A stretch of DNA of 15,127 nucleotides from Chloroflexota bacterium (lineage in GTDB: Bacteria; Chloroflexota; Limnocylindria; Limnocylindrales; CSP1-4): positions 1 to 15,127 of the forward strand of contig JAGDMV010000074.1 of NCBI GenBank assembly GCA_017860675.1. Reading direction: 5' to 3'. This document shows positions 7,106-14,380 of the stretch, in pieces. The translations under genes and the position numbers were made by a program. The notes beneath the pieces were generated by a model. The model was not told the DNA's origin and made no database searches. It was given only the letters and a program-made list of their open reading frames with translations. The stretch's first letter is position 1, and each line of letters begins with the position of its first letter.

Positions 7106-7801
7106 ATGCCTGGCCGGCGCCCCGGCGGCTCCGTGCCGGCGACCGTCGCCCTGCGACTCGAGCTGACCGACGAGCCGGGCGCCATCGCCGCGGTCGCGGT
7201 TGCCGTCGCCTCCACCGGCGGGACGGTCCGCGGCCTGGAGACGGTCAGGCGGACGACCGCCGCCGGTGGGGAGGGCGTCGTCGAGATCGAGCTCGAGGTC
7301 GACGGCGCGGCCGAGGCGGCTCTCGCCGCGGCCGTCGACGGGATCCTGGCCGTTCGCGCGCGCCATGGCACGCGTGCCCTGGGTCGGGTCTTCGGCAAGC
7401 GCGTGATCGTCATCGGCGGCGGCGCCCAGGTCGCCCAGGTGACCCTGGGCGCGGTCAGCGAAGCCGACCGCCACAACCTGCGCGGCGAGCGGATCTCGGT
7501 CGACACGATCGCCCTCGTCGGCGAGGCGAACATCGCGGCCGCCGTCCGGGCCGTCGGCGACCTGCCCCGGGCCGCCCTGCTGGTGCTGGCCGGGTCGCTC
7601 ATGGGCGGCGACATCAGCCGCGCCGCCGACGAGATCCGGGCCCGCGGCATCCCGGTCATCGCCCTCAACATGGCGGGCTCGATCGCCGATCACGTCGACC
7701 TGGTCGTGTCCGACCCGGTCCAGGCAGGGACGATGGCGGTCATGGCCGTGGCCGACACCGCCTCGTTCGACCTTGCCCGCCAGCGCGGCCGCCGCTACTG
7801 A
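7106..7801 (+). CDS. ACT domain plus DUF5612-like domain protein
   Basis: A 231-residue cytosolic protein. Residues about 10-85 are an ACT domain (TVALRLELTDEPGAIAAVAV, then GGTVRGLETVRR). Residues about 92-231 are a conserved domain with VIVIGGGAQVAQVTLGAVSE, NLRGERISVDTIALVGE, VLAGSLMGGDISRAADEIRA and VIALNMAGSIADHVDLVVSD, ending in PVQAGTMAVMAVADTASFDL. From memory this matches DUF5612, a domain of unknown function best known from methanogenic archaea together with ACT. The strand-Gly-rich-helix pattern suggests a nucleotide- or ligand-binding Rossmann-like fold. The ATG at 7106 follows the preceding stop by one base, with a GGAG-type site upstream. A sensor or regulator of amino acid or redox metabolism is a guess; biochemistry is unknown. 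Confidence 0.78.
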   Translation: MPGRRPGGSVPATVALRLELTDEPGAIAAVAVAVASTGGTVRGLETVRRTTAAGGEGVVEIELEVDGAAEAALAAAVDGILAVRARHGTRALGRVFGKRVIVIGGGAQVAQVTLGAVSEADRHNLRGERISVDTIALVGEANIAAAVRAVGDLPRAALLVLAGSLMGGDISRAADEIRARGIPVIALNMAGSIADHVDLVVSDPVQAGTMAVMAVADTASFDLARQRGRRY

Positions 7802-7846
7802 CGGCGGATCGGCGGGAGCCCCAGGGAATGCCGGGACGGCCGCGGC

Positions 7847-9730
7847 CTACCTCATGACGGTGACCGTTCCCGTGCTGGCAGCTACGCTTCCGCCGGCGAA
7901 GAATAAGATCGTGTAGGTGCCGGCGGGCTGGACGCCCGCGGCGGCGCTGAAGCTGGACTTCCGGCCACTGGCCGTCGCCAGCGCGCCGGCCGGCGGCATC
8001 TGCTTCAGCGGATTGGTCGCCCCGGCGAATGGATTGCCGGCGTAGATCGCCAGCGTGCCCTGGATCGACTTCGGAGTCGCCCACGTTGCGCTCACCGTCC
8101 CGCTGGCAACGCTGCTGATCGCATACCAGTAGCCGTAGCCGCCGGCCAGGGCCGGCACCGCCACCTGCTGGGTGGTCGGGACCGGTGCCGGGGTCGGTGT
8201 CGGCGAGGGCGTCGGGGTCGGCGACGGAGCGGGCGGGTTGACGACCATCCACTGCCACGCCGCCAGCACGTCCAGGCGTCCGAAGCCGTAGCTGTTGTCG
8301 GGGCCAGCCGGCCCCAGGTCGCGGGCCGACGAGGTCAGCGCCTGTACCTGGTACGAGGCCGGGAGGCCTGGACGGGCGCCCAGCAGGAGAGCCAGCGCGC
8401 CAGCAACGTGGGGCGCGGAGACCGAGGTGCCGGTCGCGACCTGGTAGAGACCGAAACGGTCCGCGGTGCGGACGCCGACACCAGGGGCCACGACCTCCGG
8501 GTAGACGGTGGACGTCTCTCCGCAGGCCGACGGGCCACGGCTCGACGTCGCGTCCAGCAGGTCGCCGTCGTCGACCGCGCCCACAGCCAGGGCCTCGGGA
8601 TTGTTGGCCGGGCTGACGCTGGTCGAGCTCGCCGGCCCGAAGTTGCCGGCGGCGAAGACAGGCACGATGTCGGCCGCCCGGAGCGCCTGCAGGTCGAGCT
8701 CGAACGACAGGTTGCAGCCCGGCGAGCCGTAGGCCCACGAGTTGTCGACGACCTGCGGAGCGTCGGCCGTGGCCGGGTTGCCGTCCGGGTCGAGGACCCA
8801 CTGGTAGGCGCTGTGGATCGCCGTGGCCGTGGCAGTGCCGCTGTCGTCGAAGATCCGGGCGGCGATCCAGCGCGCGCCCGGCGCCATGCCGATGGCCGTC
8901 CCGCCGGCGTCCCCGCCGACCATGATCCCCATCGTCGCGGTGCCGTGGCCAGTCAGGTCGACCGGCGTCGTCGGGTGCTGGCCGTATGCGTCGAACCAGG
9001 AGTTGGAGCCACCGCGCCAGCGGCCGGCCAGGTCGGGGTGACTCGCGTCGACGCCGGAGTCGAGGCTGGCGACAACCACCCCCTGGCCGGTGTAGCCGAG
9101 CGACCACATCGATGGGGCCTGCACCAGGGAGATGTTCGCCTCCGGCGTCCCGGACGGCACCGGAGGGGTCGGCGTCGGCGTCGGCGCGGGCGTGGGCGTC
9201 GGCGTGGGCGCCGGGGTCGGGCTGGGCTTCGGCGTCGGCTTGGCGAGCGGGACGGCGTCGGTCGCGTCGCTCGTGACCGAGGCAACATCCGGCCGCAGCG
9301 CCAGCTCGAGGATCACGTCCGGCGTCGCCGTAACCGACAGCCCGTTGAAGACCCAGAAGGAGGCCTGACGGGCGACACGGCCCTCGGCGGCCTTCTGCTC
9401 GAGGAAAGCGACGACCTGGCGCTGCGATGCCGCCGCCATCGCCTGGAGCGCCCTGATGACGCCCTGCTGGCGGGCGGCGTGGTCGCCACCGGGGATCGCA
9501 GTGAGATCCGCCTGCTCGCGCATGGTGACGATGACCGTGGTCATCCCAGCCGGGTCGACGGTCGGGGCGATGGGCGGCCCGGCGGCGACCGGCGCGGGCA
9601 CCGCATCGCGGCTCATGCCCGGCCCCGCCGCGGCCGAAACGATCGGGGCGGCCGCGAGGAGCACGGCCACCCCAACCAGGAGGGCGAGCGGGCCGCGCGT
9701 CGGACGGCGCGGACCCTCAGCCCTGGGCAT
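7847..9730 (-). CDS. Secreted subtilisin-like serine protease (S8) with Pro-Thr linkers
   Basis: A 627-residue secreted protease, last gene of the operon. A signal peptide (LALLVGVAVLLAAAPIVSAAAG) is followed by an I9-type propeptide/inhibitor (TTVIVTMREQADL...FNGLSVTATPDVILELA). A Pro-Thr-rich linker comes next, then the S8 domain with Asp224 (VASLDSGVD), His262 (LTGHGTATMG), the oxyanion Asn in FAAGNFG and Ser436 (GTSVSAPHVAG), so the triad is complete. A second Pro-Thr linker leads to a C-terminal beta domain (YWYAISSVASGTVSATW...) like a pre-peptidase C-terminal (PPC) domain. The ATG at 9730 is preferred over one at 9754 because GAGG lies six bases upstream (9737-9740) and it overlaps the previous stop by only 14 bases. 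It may process or shed the operon's envelope proteins; this is inferred from position only. Confidence 0.9.
   Translation of the reverse strand: MPRAEGPRRPTRGPLALLVGVAVLLAAAPIVSAAAGPGMSRDAVPAPVAAGPPIAPTVDPAGMTTVIVTMREQADLTAIPGGDHAARQQGVIRALQAMAAASQRQVVAFLEQKAAEGRVARQASFWVFNGLSVTATPDVILELALRPDVASVTSDATDAVPLAKPTPKPSPTPAPTPTPTPAPTPTPTPPVPSGTPEANISLVQAPSMWSLGYTGQGVVVASLDSGVDASHPDLAGRWRGGSNSWFDAYGQHPTTPVDLTGHGTATMGIMVGGDAGGTAIGMAPGARWIAARIFDDSGTATATAIHSAYQWVLDPDGNPATADAPQVVDNSWAYGSPGCNLSFELDLQALRAADIVPVFAAGNFGPASSTSVSPANNPEALAVGAVDDGDLLDATSSRGPSACGETSTVYPEVVAPGVGVRTADRFGLYQVATGTSVSAPHVAGALALLLGARPGLPASYQVQALTSSARDLGPAGPDNSYGFGRLDVLAAWQWMVVNPPAPSPTPTPSPTPTPAPVPTTQQVAVPALAGGYGYWYAISSVASGTVSATWATPKSIQGTLAIYAGNPFAGATNPLKQMPPAGALATASGRKSSFSAAAGVQPAGTYTILFFAGGSVAASTGTVTVMR
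8180..8236 (-). repeat. Pro-Thr/Ser linker repeat, second copy in the S8 gene
   Basis: The codons repeat a degenerate GGNGTCGGNGT-type pattern on the plus strand and encode PAPSPTPTPSPTPTPAPVP. It separates the S8 catalytic domain from the C-terminal PPC-like domain. Such PT-rich spacers are flexible, often cell-wall-spanning, and prone to slippage in length. Confidence 0.7.
9165..9243 (-). repeat. Pro-Thr linker repeat, first copy in the S8 gene
   Basis: A low-complexity tract encoding alternating PT, PK, PS and PA residues (AKPTPKPSPTPAPTPTPTP and onward) between the propeptide and the catalytic domain. It is a protein linker, not a CRISPR or regulatory repeat. Its length may vary between strains. 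Confidence 0.75.
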
Positions 9731-10307
9731 CGACGGCCTCGAGCCGGATGGCATCGATCACGAACGACACCGGGGTGCCGGCCTGGATGACGCCGCCCGA
9801 GTTCGGGAACAGTAGGAAGTAGGTCGCGCCGTCAGCCAGGGTCAGCTTGTGGGCATGCGGCTGCGGCGCCCTGAGCACGGCGCCGCTCGTCTCGACAAGC
9901 AGCTCCGGCAGGGTAGCCTGGTCGTGGAGGATGTGGCCGGCCTTGTCGCTGTCGACCACCGTGAAGCGGACGTCGACGAGCCCTCCGTCGGCGGTCACCC
10001 CGATCAGGCCGACGCGGATGCCGTATTCCTGCTCCATGTCGGCGGCGGACACCACCCGGGCGTCGGCCGCGATGCTCGCATCGTGGTCGTGACCGGCGTC
10101 GGCTGCCGACCAGGTGAGGGCTGCCGCCACGGCCAGCGGGAGCACGAGGGCCCCCGCCACGGCCACGAGCAGCACTCGAAGGCGGCGTGGACCGGCCCCG
10201 CCCCCGACCGCCGGAGCGGCCGGGGCGGGACCGAGCTCGGCGGCCGGGGCCGCCGCCGTGGCAGGCGGCGGCTCCTGGCCGAGATGATCGCTGCGAACGT
10301 CGGTCAT
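9717..10307 (-). CDS. Membrane-anchored extracytoplasmic protein of unknown function
   Basis: A 196-residue protein that I do not recognise as a named family. It has a Pro/Ala-rich cytosolic tail of about 40 residues, one membrane segment (RLRVLLVAVAGALVLPLAVA, about residues 42-68), then an outward domain of about 125 residues. This domain has HDHD after the membrane, VGLIGVTADGGLVDVRFTVVD, HILHDQATLPELLVE, a PHAH motif, and the ending GATYFLLFPNSGGVIQAGTPV, SFVIDAIRLE. The pattern looks like a beta-sandwich. The paired histidines could bind metal, which suits the copper-protein operon, but this is not shown. The ATG lies two bases after the stop of the preceding gene, and its own 3' end overlaps the protease start, so both junctions suggest translational coupling. 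Confidence 0.72.
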   Translation of the reverse strand: MTDVRSDHLGQEPPPATAAAPAAELGPAPAAPAVGGGAGPRRLRVLLVAVAGALVLPLAVAAALTWSAADAGHDHDASIAADARVVSAADMEQEYGIRVGLIGVTADGGLVDVRFTVVDSDKAGHILHDQATLPELLVETSGAVLRAPQPHAHKLTLADGATYFLLFPNSGGVIQAGTPVSFVIDAIRLEAVDAQG

Positions 10308-10309
10308 GG

Positions 10310-12967
10310 CTACGGCCCGACGTAGCTGCTGCGCTTGGAGACGAAGGCGTCGAAGTAGAGCGTGCCCGAGGCGCCGCTGGCCAGGCCGGCGGACGGCCCG
10401 AGCCGCACCGTCTCGAGCAGATAGGCGCTCGTGTTCAGCCCGGTGAGGGTCTGGCGCAGCGTCCCGTCGGTGTAGAGGCTCGCCGAGGCGGTCGTGCTCG
10501 ATTGCCAGGCGATCTCGATCGAGTGCGGTGCGTTACTGATGGTGTACCAGTTGGTGGTGGTCGTGCCGCCGGCCCGGAGGACGGCGAGGCGGACCTGGTA
10601 GGTGCCGCCACCGGCGCTCTGGCGCCGTGCCTGCACCGCGAAGATCGTGTTGGGCGTCCCCGCGCCGTCGAGCCCGGCGAAGATCGTCGTTCCAGTGCCG
10701 CTGTTGTTGTTCGCCAGGAGGGCGCCGTTGGGGCTGAAGTAGAAGCGGGCGTGGTAGCTCGCCTCCGCGATCGGGCTCTGGTCGGCGACGTAGCGGCCGG
10801 CGGTTCCGCCGAGCGTGGTCGCCAGGCCGTAGGCCGGTGTCCCGTTGAGCGACGCGGGCGCGGTCACGCTGACCGTGCCGCTGGTCGAGCTCCAGGCCGA
10901 CGTGTTCCCGCTGGCGAAGCTGTCGGCGAAGATGTCGTCGCCCAGCTTGGTCAGGACCACCGTGCCCTCCGGGCCCCAGTTGCCGGCCGCATCCTTGGCA
11001 AAGACGTGGATCGTGTGGTTGCCCGTGCTGAGCTGCCTGATGGTGGTCAGCGGGATGTCCGCGTAGCCCGTCTCGCTCGGCGAGTTGAGCTGGCCGTCGG
11101 TGGCCACGAAGGGGAACCCGGTGCCGTGGCCGACGGGGACAGTGTCGATGAAGGCCTCGGCGGCCGCGATCGCGCTGCCGCCGCTGACGGTGTCGCTGAA
11201 CGATGCGCTGACCCGGACGGCCGGCGTGCTCGAGTTGTAGCCCGTGAAGCCGGTGGCCGGGTTCGGGTTGGCGGTGACGCCCGACGTGGTCGGGCCGGTC
11301 TTGTCGACGATCAGCTGGATCGTCGCCGGGGTGCCCCAGTAGCCCAGGGCGTCCTGTGCCCGGACAGCGATCACGTGCGATCCCTGGCTCATGCCGTTGA
11401 CGGTAGCCGCCGAGATCGTCGCCGCCAGGCTGACGGTCGGGGCGGGTGAGCCGATGGTGATCGCTGTCGCCGCGCCACCGTCGATCGAGTACTCCGCCGC
11501 GGTGACGTTGCTGTTGCCGGTGGCCGCGTCACTGGCGGTGCCGGTCAGGGCAACCGAGACGCTCCCGTTCGATGGGTTGGGCACGAGGGCCAACCCGCTC
11601 GTCGTCGGACCGGTCCGGTCGACGAAGATGGAGGTGCTGGCGAACGGACCCCAGTTGCCCAGGGCGTCCTGGCCGCGGACGTACACGGTGTGAGTCCCGG
11701 CCGGCCAGCCTGTCGTGTCGATCGCCCCGGTCGCGCTGGTGACGCCCTCGGTGGACGAGTCGAATGTGCCGTCGGAGGCGCTCATCGCGGTGGTGGCGGC
11801 GTCGGTCTTGTACTCGGCCGCGGCCACGTTGGCGTTGCCGGTGGAGGCGTCGCTGACGGTGGCCGTGAGCGTGTACAGGCCGGAGCTGGCCGCGGTCTCG
11901 GTGAGCGTCAGGCCGCTGGCGAGCGGCCCGCTGGTGTCGACGCCGGTCGTCCCGGAGGCCTCGATGAAGGCGAGCATCCCGCCGATGCCGGCGGCGCTGC
12001 TGTTGTTGAGCGTCATGGCCGCGTCGTAGAGCGCGTATCTCGTCGCCGTCGTGGTGGTGGCCGGGATCGACACGAGGGCGTCGGCCGTCTGGCCCGGGGC
12101 GATCGTCTCGGCGACGATCGTCCGCGGGTAGGACAGCTGACTCCCGTCGGCGGCGAGGACCTGCTGGCGAAGGCCGAGCGCGCCGATCGAGTGATGCAGG
12201 ATGCCGGCGTTGGCGTAGCGCAGCAGCAACGTGTTGCCCGCCGTCGTCCCGATGACGGGCGTGGTGCTGCCGGCATACGCCCGCCCATTGACCAGGAACC
12301 AGCGCGGGGCGAAGGACCGCAGGTCGAACGTCCACGGGCTGGCGCTGCCGTTGAGCGCCGGGTCGATCTCGCCGAGCACGACGAGCGCCTCGTCGGTGAA
12401 GGCGGTCGACGCGTCGCCGTAGGCCTGGCCGGGCGCACCGGCCGGGCGGACGACGAGGACGCCGTGGAGGCCCATCGCCGCCTGGTACTGCGAGCCGGGG
12501 ATGAGCCCGGCCTCGTAGAGGTAGGTGCCCGGCGCGCCGGCCGTGAACGTGTAGGTCTTCGTGCCGCCGGCGGTGACGCCGGCCTGGTCGGGGACCATGG
12601 CCTGGCCGCCGAACACGATCGACGTCGGCTGGGAGAGGTTGTTCGTCAGGTTGACCGTGACCACGTCGCCCTGGTCGGCGACGAGGACCGGGCCCGGCAC
12701 GCTCGGGCTCCCACCCGCGTTGTCAGCAAAGCCCCAGATGGTGACCGACGAACCAGGCAGCGAGAGGGTGCCTGTCTTCGCCCACACGTTGCAGGTGACG
12801 GTGCTTCCGCTGACGTTCGTTCCGCCGTCGCTGTCCGCGCACGCGGTCGAGGTGATGGGACCTGCGGCGGCGGCTGTGGCCGGGACGAGGAGCGCCGCCA
12901 GGAGCAGCGCCGGCCCCAGGATCAGGGATGAGAGGAAGGTCCGCTTCATCGTACGTTCCAGTCGCAT
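10310..12967 (-). CDS. Secreted cupredoxin-like protein (degenerate multicopper oxidase) with three Ig-like repeats and a LamG-like domain
   Basis: An 885-residue exported protein. The ATG at 12967 has GGGAG five bases upstream (12973-12977) and opens a signal peptide ending near ATAAAAGP. Residues about 40-180 are a cupredoxin fold of multicopper-oxidase type (GDVVTVNLTNNLSQPTSIVF, GTYLYEAG, MGLHGVLVVRP), and about 190-340 a second one (WFLVNGRAYAGS, LLLRYANAGILHHSIGALG). The places of the HWHG and HxH copper motifs read SIVFGGQAM and YLYEAG, so type 2/3 copper cannot be bound as in laccases. Three Ig-like repeats follow at about 345-448, 449-552 and 553-672, marked by VDRTGPTTSG, VDKTGPTTSG and AQDALGNWGP-type ends. 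Residues about 675-885 look like a LamG/concanavalin-like domain (YHARFYFSPNGALL, SIEIAWQSS). Binding, adhesion or scaffolding is more likely than catalysis. Confidence 0.83.
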   Translation of the reverse strand: MRLERTMKRTFLSSLILGPALLLAALLVPATAAAAGPITSTACADSDGGTNVSGSTVTCNVWAKTGTLSLPGSSVTIWGFADNAGGSPSVPGPVLVADQGDVVTVNLTNNLSQPTSIVFGGQAMVPDQAGVTAGGTKTYTFTAGAPGTYLYEAGLIPGSQYQAAMGLHGVLVVRPAGAPGQAYGDASTAFTDEALVVLGEIDPALNGSASPWTFDLRSFAPRWFLVNGRAYAGSTTPVIGTTAGNTLLLRYANAGILHHSIGALGLRQQVLAADGSQLSYPRTIVAETIAPGQTADALVSIPATTTTATRYALYDAAMTLNNSSAAGIGGMLAFIEASGTTGVDTSGPLASGLTLTETAASSGLYTLTATVSDASTGNANVAAAEYKTDAATTAMSASDGTFDSSTEGVTSATGAIDTTGWPAGTHTVYVRGQDALGNWGPFASTSIFVDRTGPTTSGLALVPNPSNGSVSVALTGTASDAATGNSNVTAAEYSIDGGAATAITIGSPAPTVSLAATISAATVNGMSQGSHVIAVRAQDALGYWGTPATIQLIVDKTGPTTSGVTANPNPATGFTGYNSSTPAVRVSASFSDTVSGGSAIAAAEAFIDTVPVGHGTGFPFVATDGQLNSPSETGYADIPLTTIRQLSTGNHTIHVFAKDAAGNWGPEGTVVLTKLGDDIFADSFASGNTSAWSSTSGTVSVTAPASLNGTPAYGLATTLGGTAGRYVADQSPIAEASYHARFYFSPNGALLANNNSGTGTTIFAGLDGAGTPNTIFAVQARRQSAGGGTYQVRLAVLRAGGTTTTNWYTISNAPHSIEIAWQSSTTASASLYTDGTLRQTLTGLNTSAYLLETVRLGPSAGLASGASGTLYFDAFVSKRSSYVGP
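10950..11935 (-). repeat. Three Ig-like protein repeats within the cupredoxin-like gene
   Basis: Three units of about 105-120 residues begin at about 11935, 11622 and 11310. Each starts with a GP-T/L-SG motif (TSGPLASGL, RTGPTTSGL, KTGPTTSGV), contains an AAAEY/AAEAF segment and ends in QDALGNWG, QDALGYWG or KDAAGNWG. They resemble the Ig-like or Big repeats of bacterial surface proteins. The DNA copies share clear similarity, so recombination could change copy number. Confidence 0.72.
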
Positions 12968-12986
12968 GGTCGCTCCCTACCTCTCG

Positions 12987-14372
12987 TCACGGACAGCTGT
13001 TGGGCAGGGGCGGATCGACCCGGGTGTAGGTGATCGGCCCGGTCATGTTCACGCCCCACGAGGTGAGCTGGTGGAGGGCGTGGTTGTGGGCGATGATGTA
13101 GAACTCGCCGCACTCGTTGAGGGTGGAGATGCCCGGCGGCATCGCTTCCTGGACGCCCAGGTAGGGGCTGCCGCTGTAGAACATGCCGATGGTCAGGTTC
13201 TGGAGATCGGGCTCGCTGGCCGGCACGGGGTTCGTCGGCGAGTAGCCCTCGTTGTCCTTCCAGTCGAACAGCAGGTCCCAGGTCTGGCCCGGGCCGATGT
13301 TCACGGCGAACTTGTCGAACGACATGTCCTCGCCGGCGCCGGCGGCCAGCGGGCTGCCGTCGCGGCCGATGACCTTGCCGTTGTTGCCGTGCGGGTGGAA
13401 CGGGAAGTCCATGCTCCCCACGGACAGGTAGCGGTCGACGGCCGGCCACGGGTTGGCCGTCGCGTCATACGGATGGATCGGTGCGATCGACCCGTAGGGC
13501 TGGGTCGGCAGCCAGGAGGCGAAGTTGTCGGCGATGCTGTCGGGGAACTGGCGCCCGTTGATCAGCCAGTAGCGCGGGTGGTAGGTGTTCATGTTGAACG
13601 CCGTCCCCTTCAGCACCTTGGCGTTCAGGTACGGGTCGATCTCCGACAGCAGGATCATGAACTCGGTGTCCGGGTTGAACTGCGAGTCGGCCCGGTCGTA
13701 GACGAAGTTGGCGCCCATCGCCGGCCGGACAATGAGGGCACCGAAGAGGCCCATCCGGACCTGGATCTGCGGGCTTGAGAACGGGCTGGGGCTGCCGCTC
13801 GTGAGCTGGCCGCCTCCGCTCTCGTAGAGGAATGTGCCGGGCTTCGAAGCCACGAAGCTGTAGCTGACGCTGCCCCCCGGCTGGGCCGCCTGGGCCAGCG
13901 AGGTCAGGTTCCCGCTGCCGTCGAACTGCGGCTGCGACGGGGCGCCGTCGGCCAGGACGTTCTCCTGGCCGGGGAAGACGATCGAGACAGCCGGCGCCTT
14001 CTTCGGCGCGGACGTCCCGGTGAAGGCGTTGCTGAGGACCACGGTGACCGTGTCGCCCTCGTTCACGCACAGGGTCGGCCCGGGGTGCTGGAAGGGCTTG
14101 CCGCCCTCCGAGAAGCCCCACATGTAGGCGGTCGTGCCGTCGGCCAGGTTGATGTAGCCCTGGCGGGTGGTCAGGGTGAAGGTCGGGTTGGGGCTGCTGC
14201 TGGTGGTGCAGACGACCCCGATCCGGTTGGACCCTTCCGTGGCCGCCGCGACAGGCCGCACCGCGGCCGACGCCAGCAGCGTGCCGGCGACCAGCACGGG
14301 CGTGACGAGCAGCACCAGCCAGGAGCTGCCACGCAGGTGCGCGGAACCTCTCATCGTCATCACTCCGCTCAT
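12987..14372 (-). CDS. Secreted multicopper-oxidase-like protein with copper-type His motifs only in the C-terminal half
   Basis: A 461-residue exported protein. The ATG at 14372 has GAGG six bases upstream and lies eight bases after the previous stop; ATGs at 14360 and 14354 are possible. The signal peptide (SWLVLLVTPVLVAGTLLASA) is followed by a first cupredoxin domain (GDTVTVVLSNAFTGTSAP, AVSIVFPGQENV, GTFLYESGG, QVRMGLFGALIVRPA) whose canonical copper motifs are lost. The second domain (YWLINGRQFPDS) keeps FPFHPHGNN with His326 and His328, like the HPFHLHG motif of multicopper oxidases. Near the end it has IIAHNHALHQ with His429, His431 and His434, like HCHxxxH but with Asn for the type 1 Cys; Cys421 lies nearby. 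It could bind copper, possibly mononuclear or shared with a partner. Its domain 1 closely resembles that of the next gene, indicating paralogy. Confidence 0.82.
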   Translation of the reverse strand: MSGVMTMRGSAHLRGSSWLVLLVTPVLVAGTLLASAAVRPVAAATEGSNRIGVVCTTSSSPNPTFTLTTRQGYINLADGTTAYMWGFSEGGKPFQHPGPTLCVNEGDTVTVVLSNAFTGTSAPKKAPAVSIVFPGQENVLADGAPSQPQFDGSGNLTSLAQAAQPGGSVSYSFVASKPGTFLYESGGGQLTSGSPSPFSSPQIQVRMGLFGALIVRPAMGANFVYDRADSQFNPDTEFMILLSEIDPYLNAKVLKGTAFNMNTYHPRYWLINGRQFPDSIADNFASWLPTQPYGSIAPIHPYDATANPWPAVDRYLSVGSMDFPFHPHGNNGKVIGRDGSPLAAGAGEDMSFDKFAVNIGPGQTWDLLFDWKDNEGYSPTNPVPASEPDLQNLTIGMFYSGSPYLGVQEAMPPGISTLNECGEFYIIAHNHALHQLTSWGVNMTGPITYTRVDPPLPNSCP

Positions 14373-14380
14373 CGCCGGCC

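Noticed and set aside
9132..9368. Plus-strand frame with GV-rich tandem repeats, or a possible tandem DNA repeat element
   Set aside because: It is the complement of the Pro-Thr linker codons of the secreted protease; no spacer-repeat regularity of a CRISPR is present.
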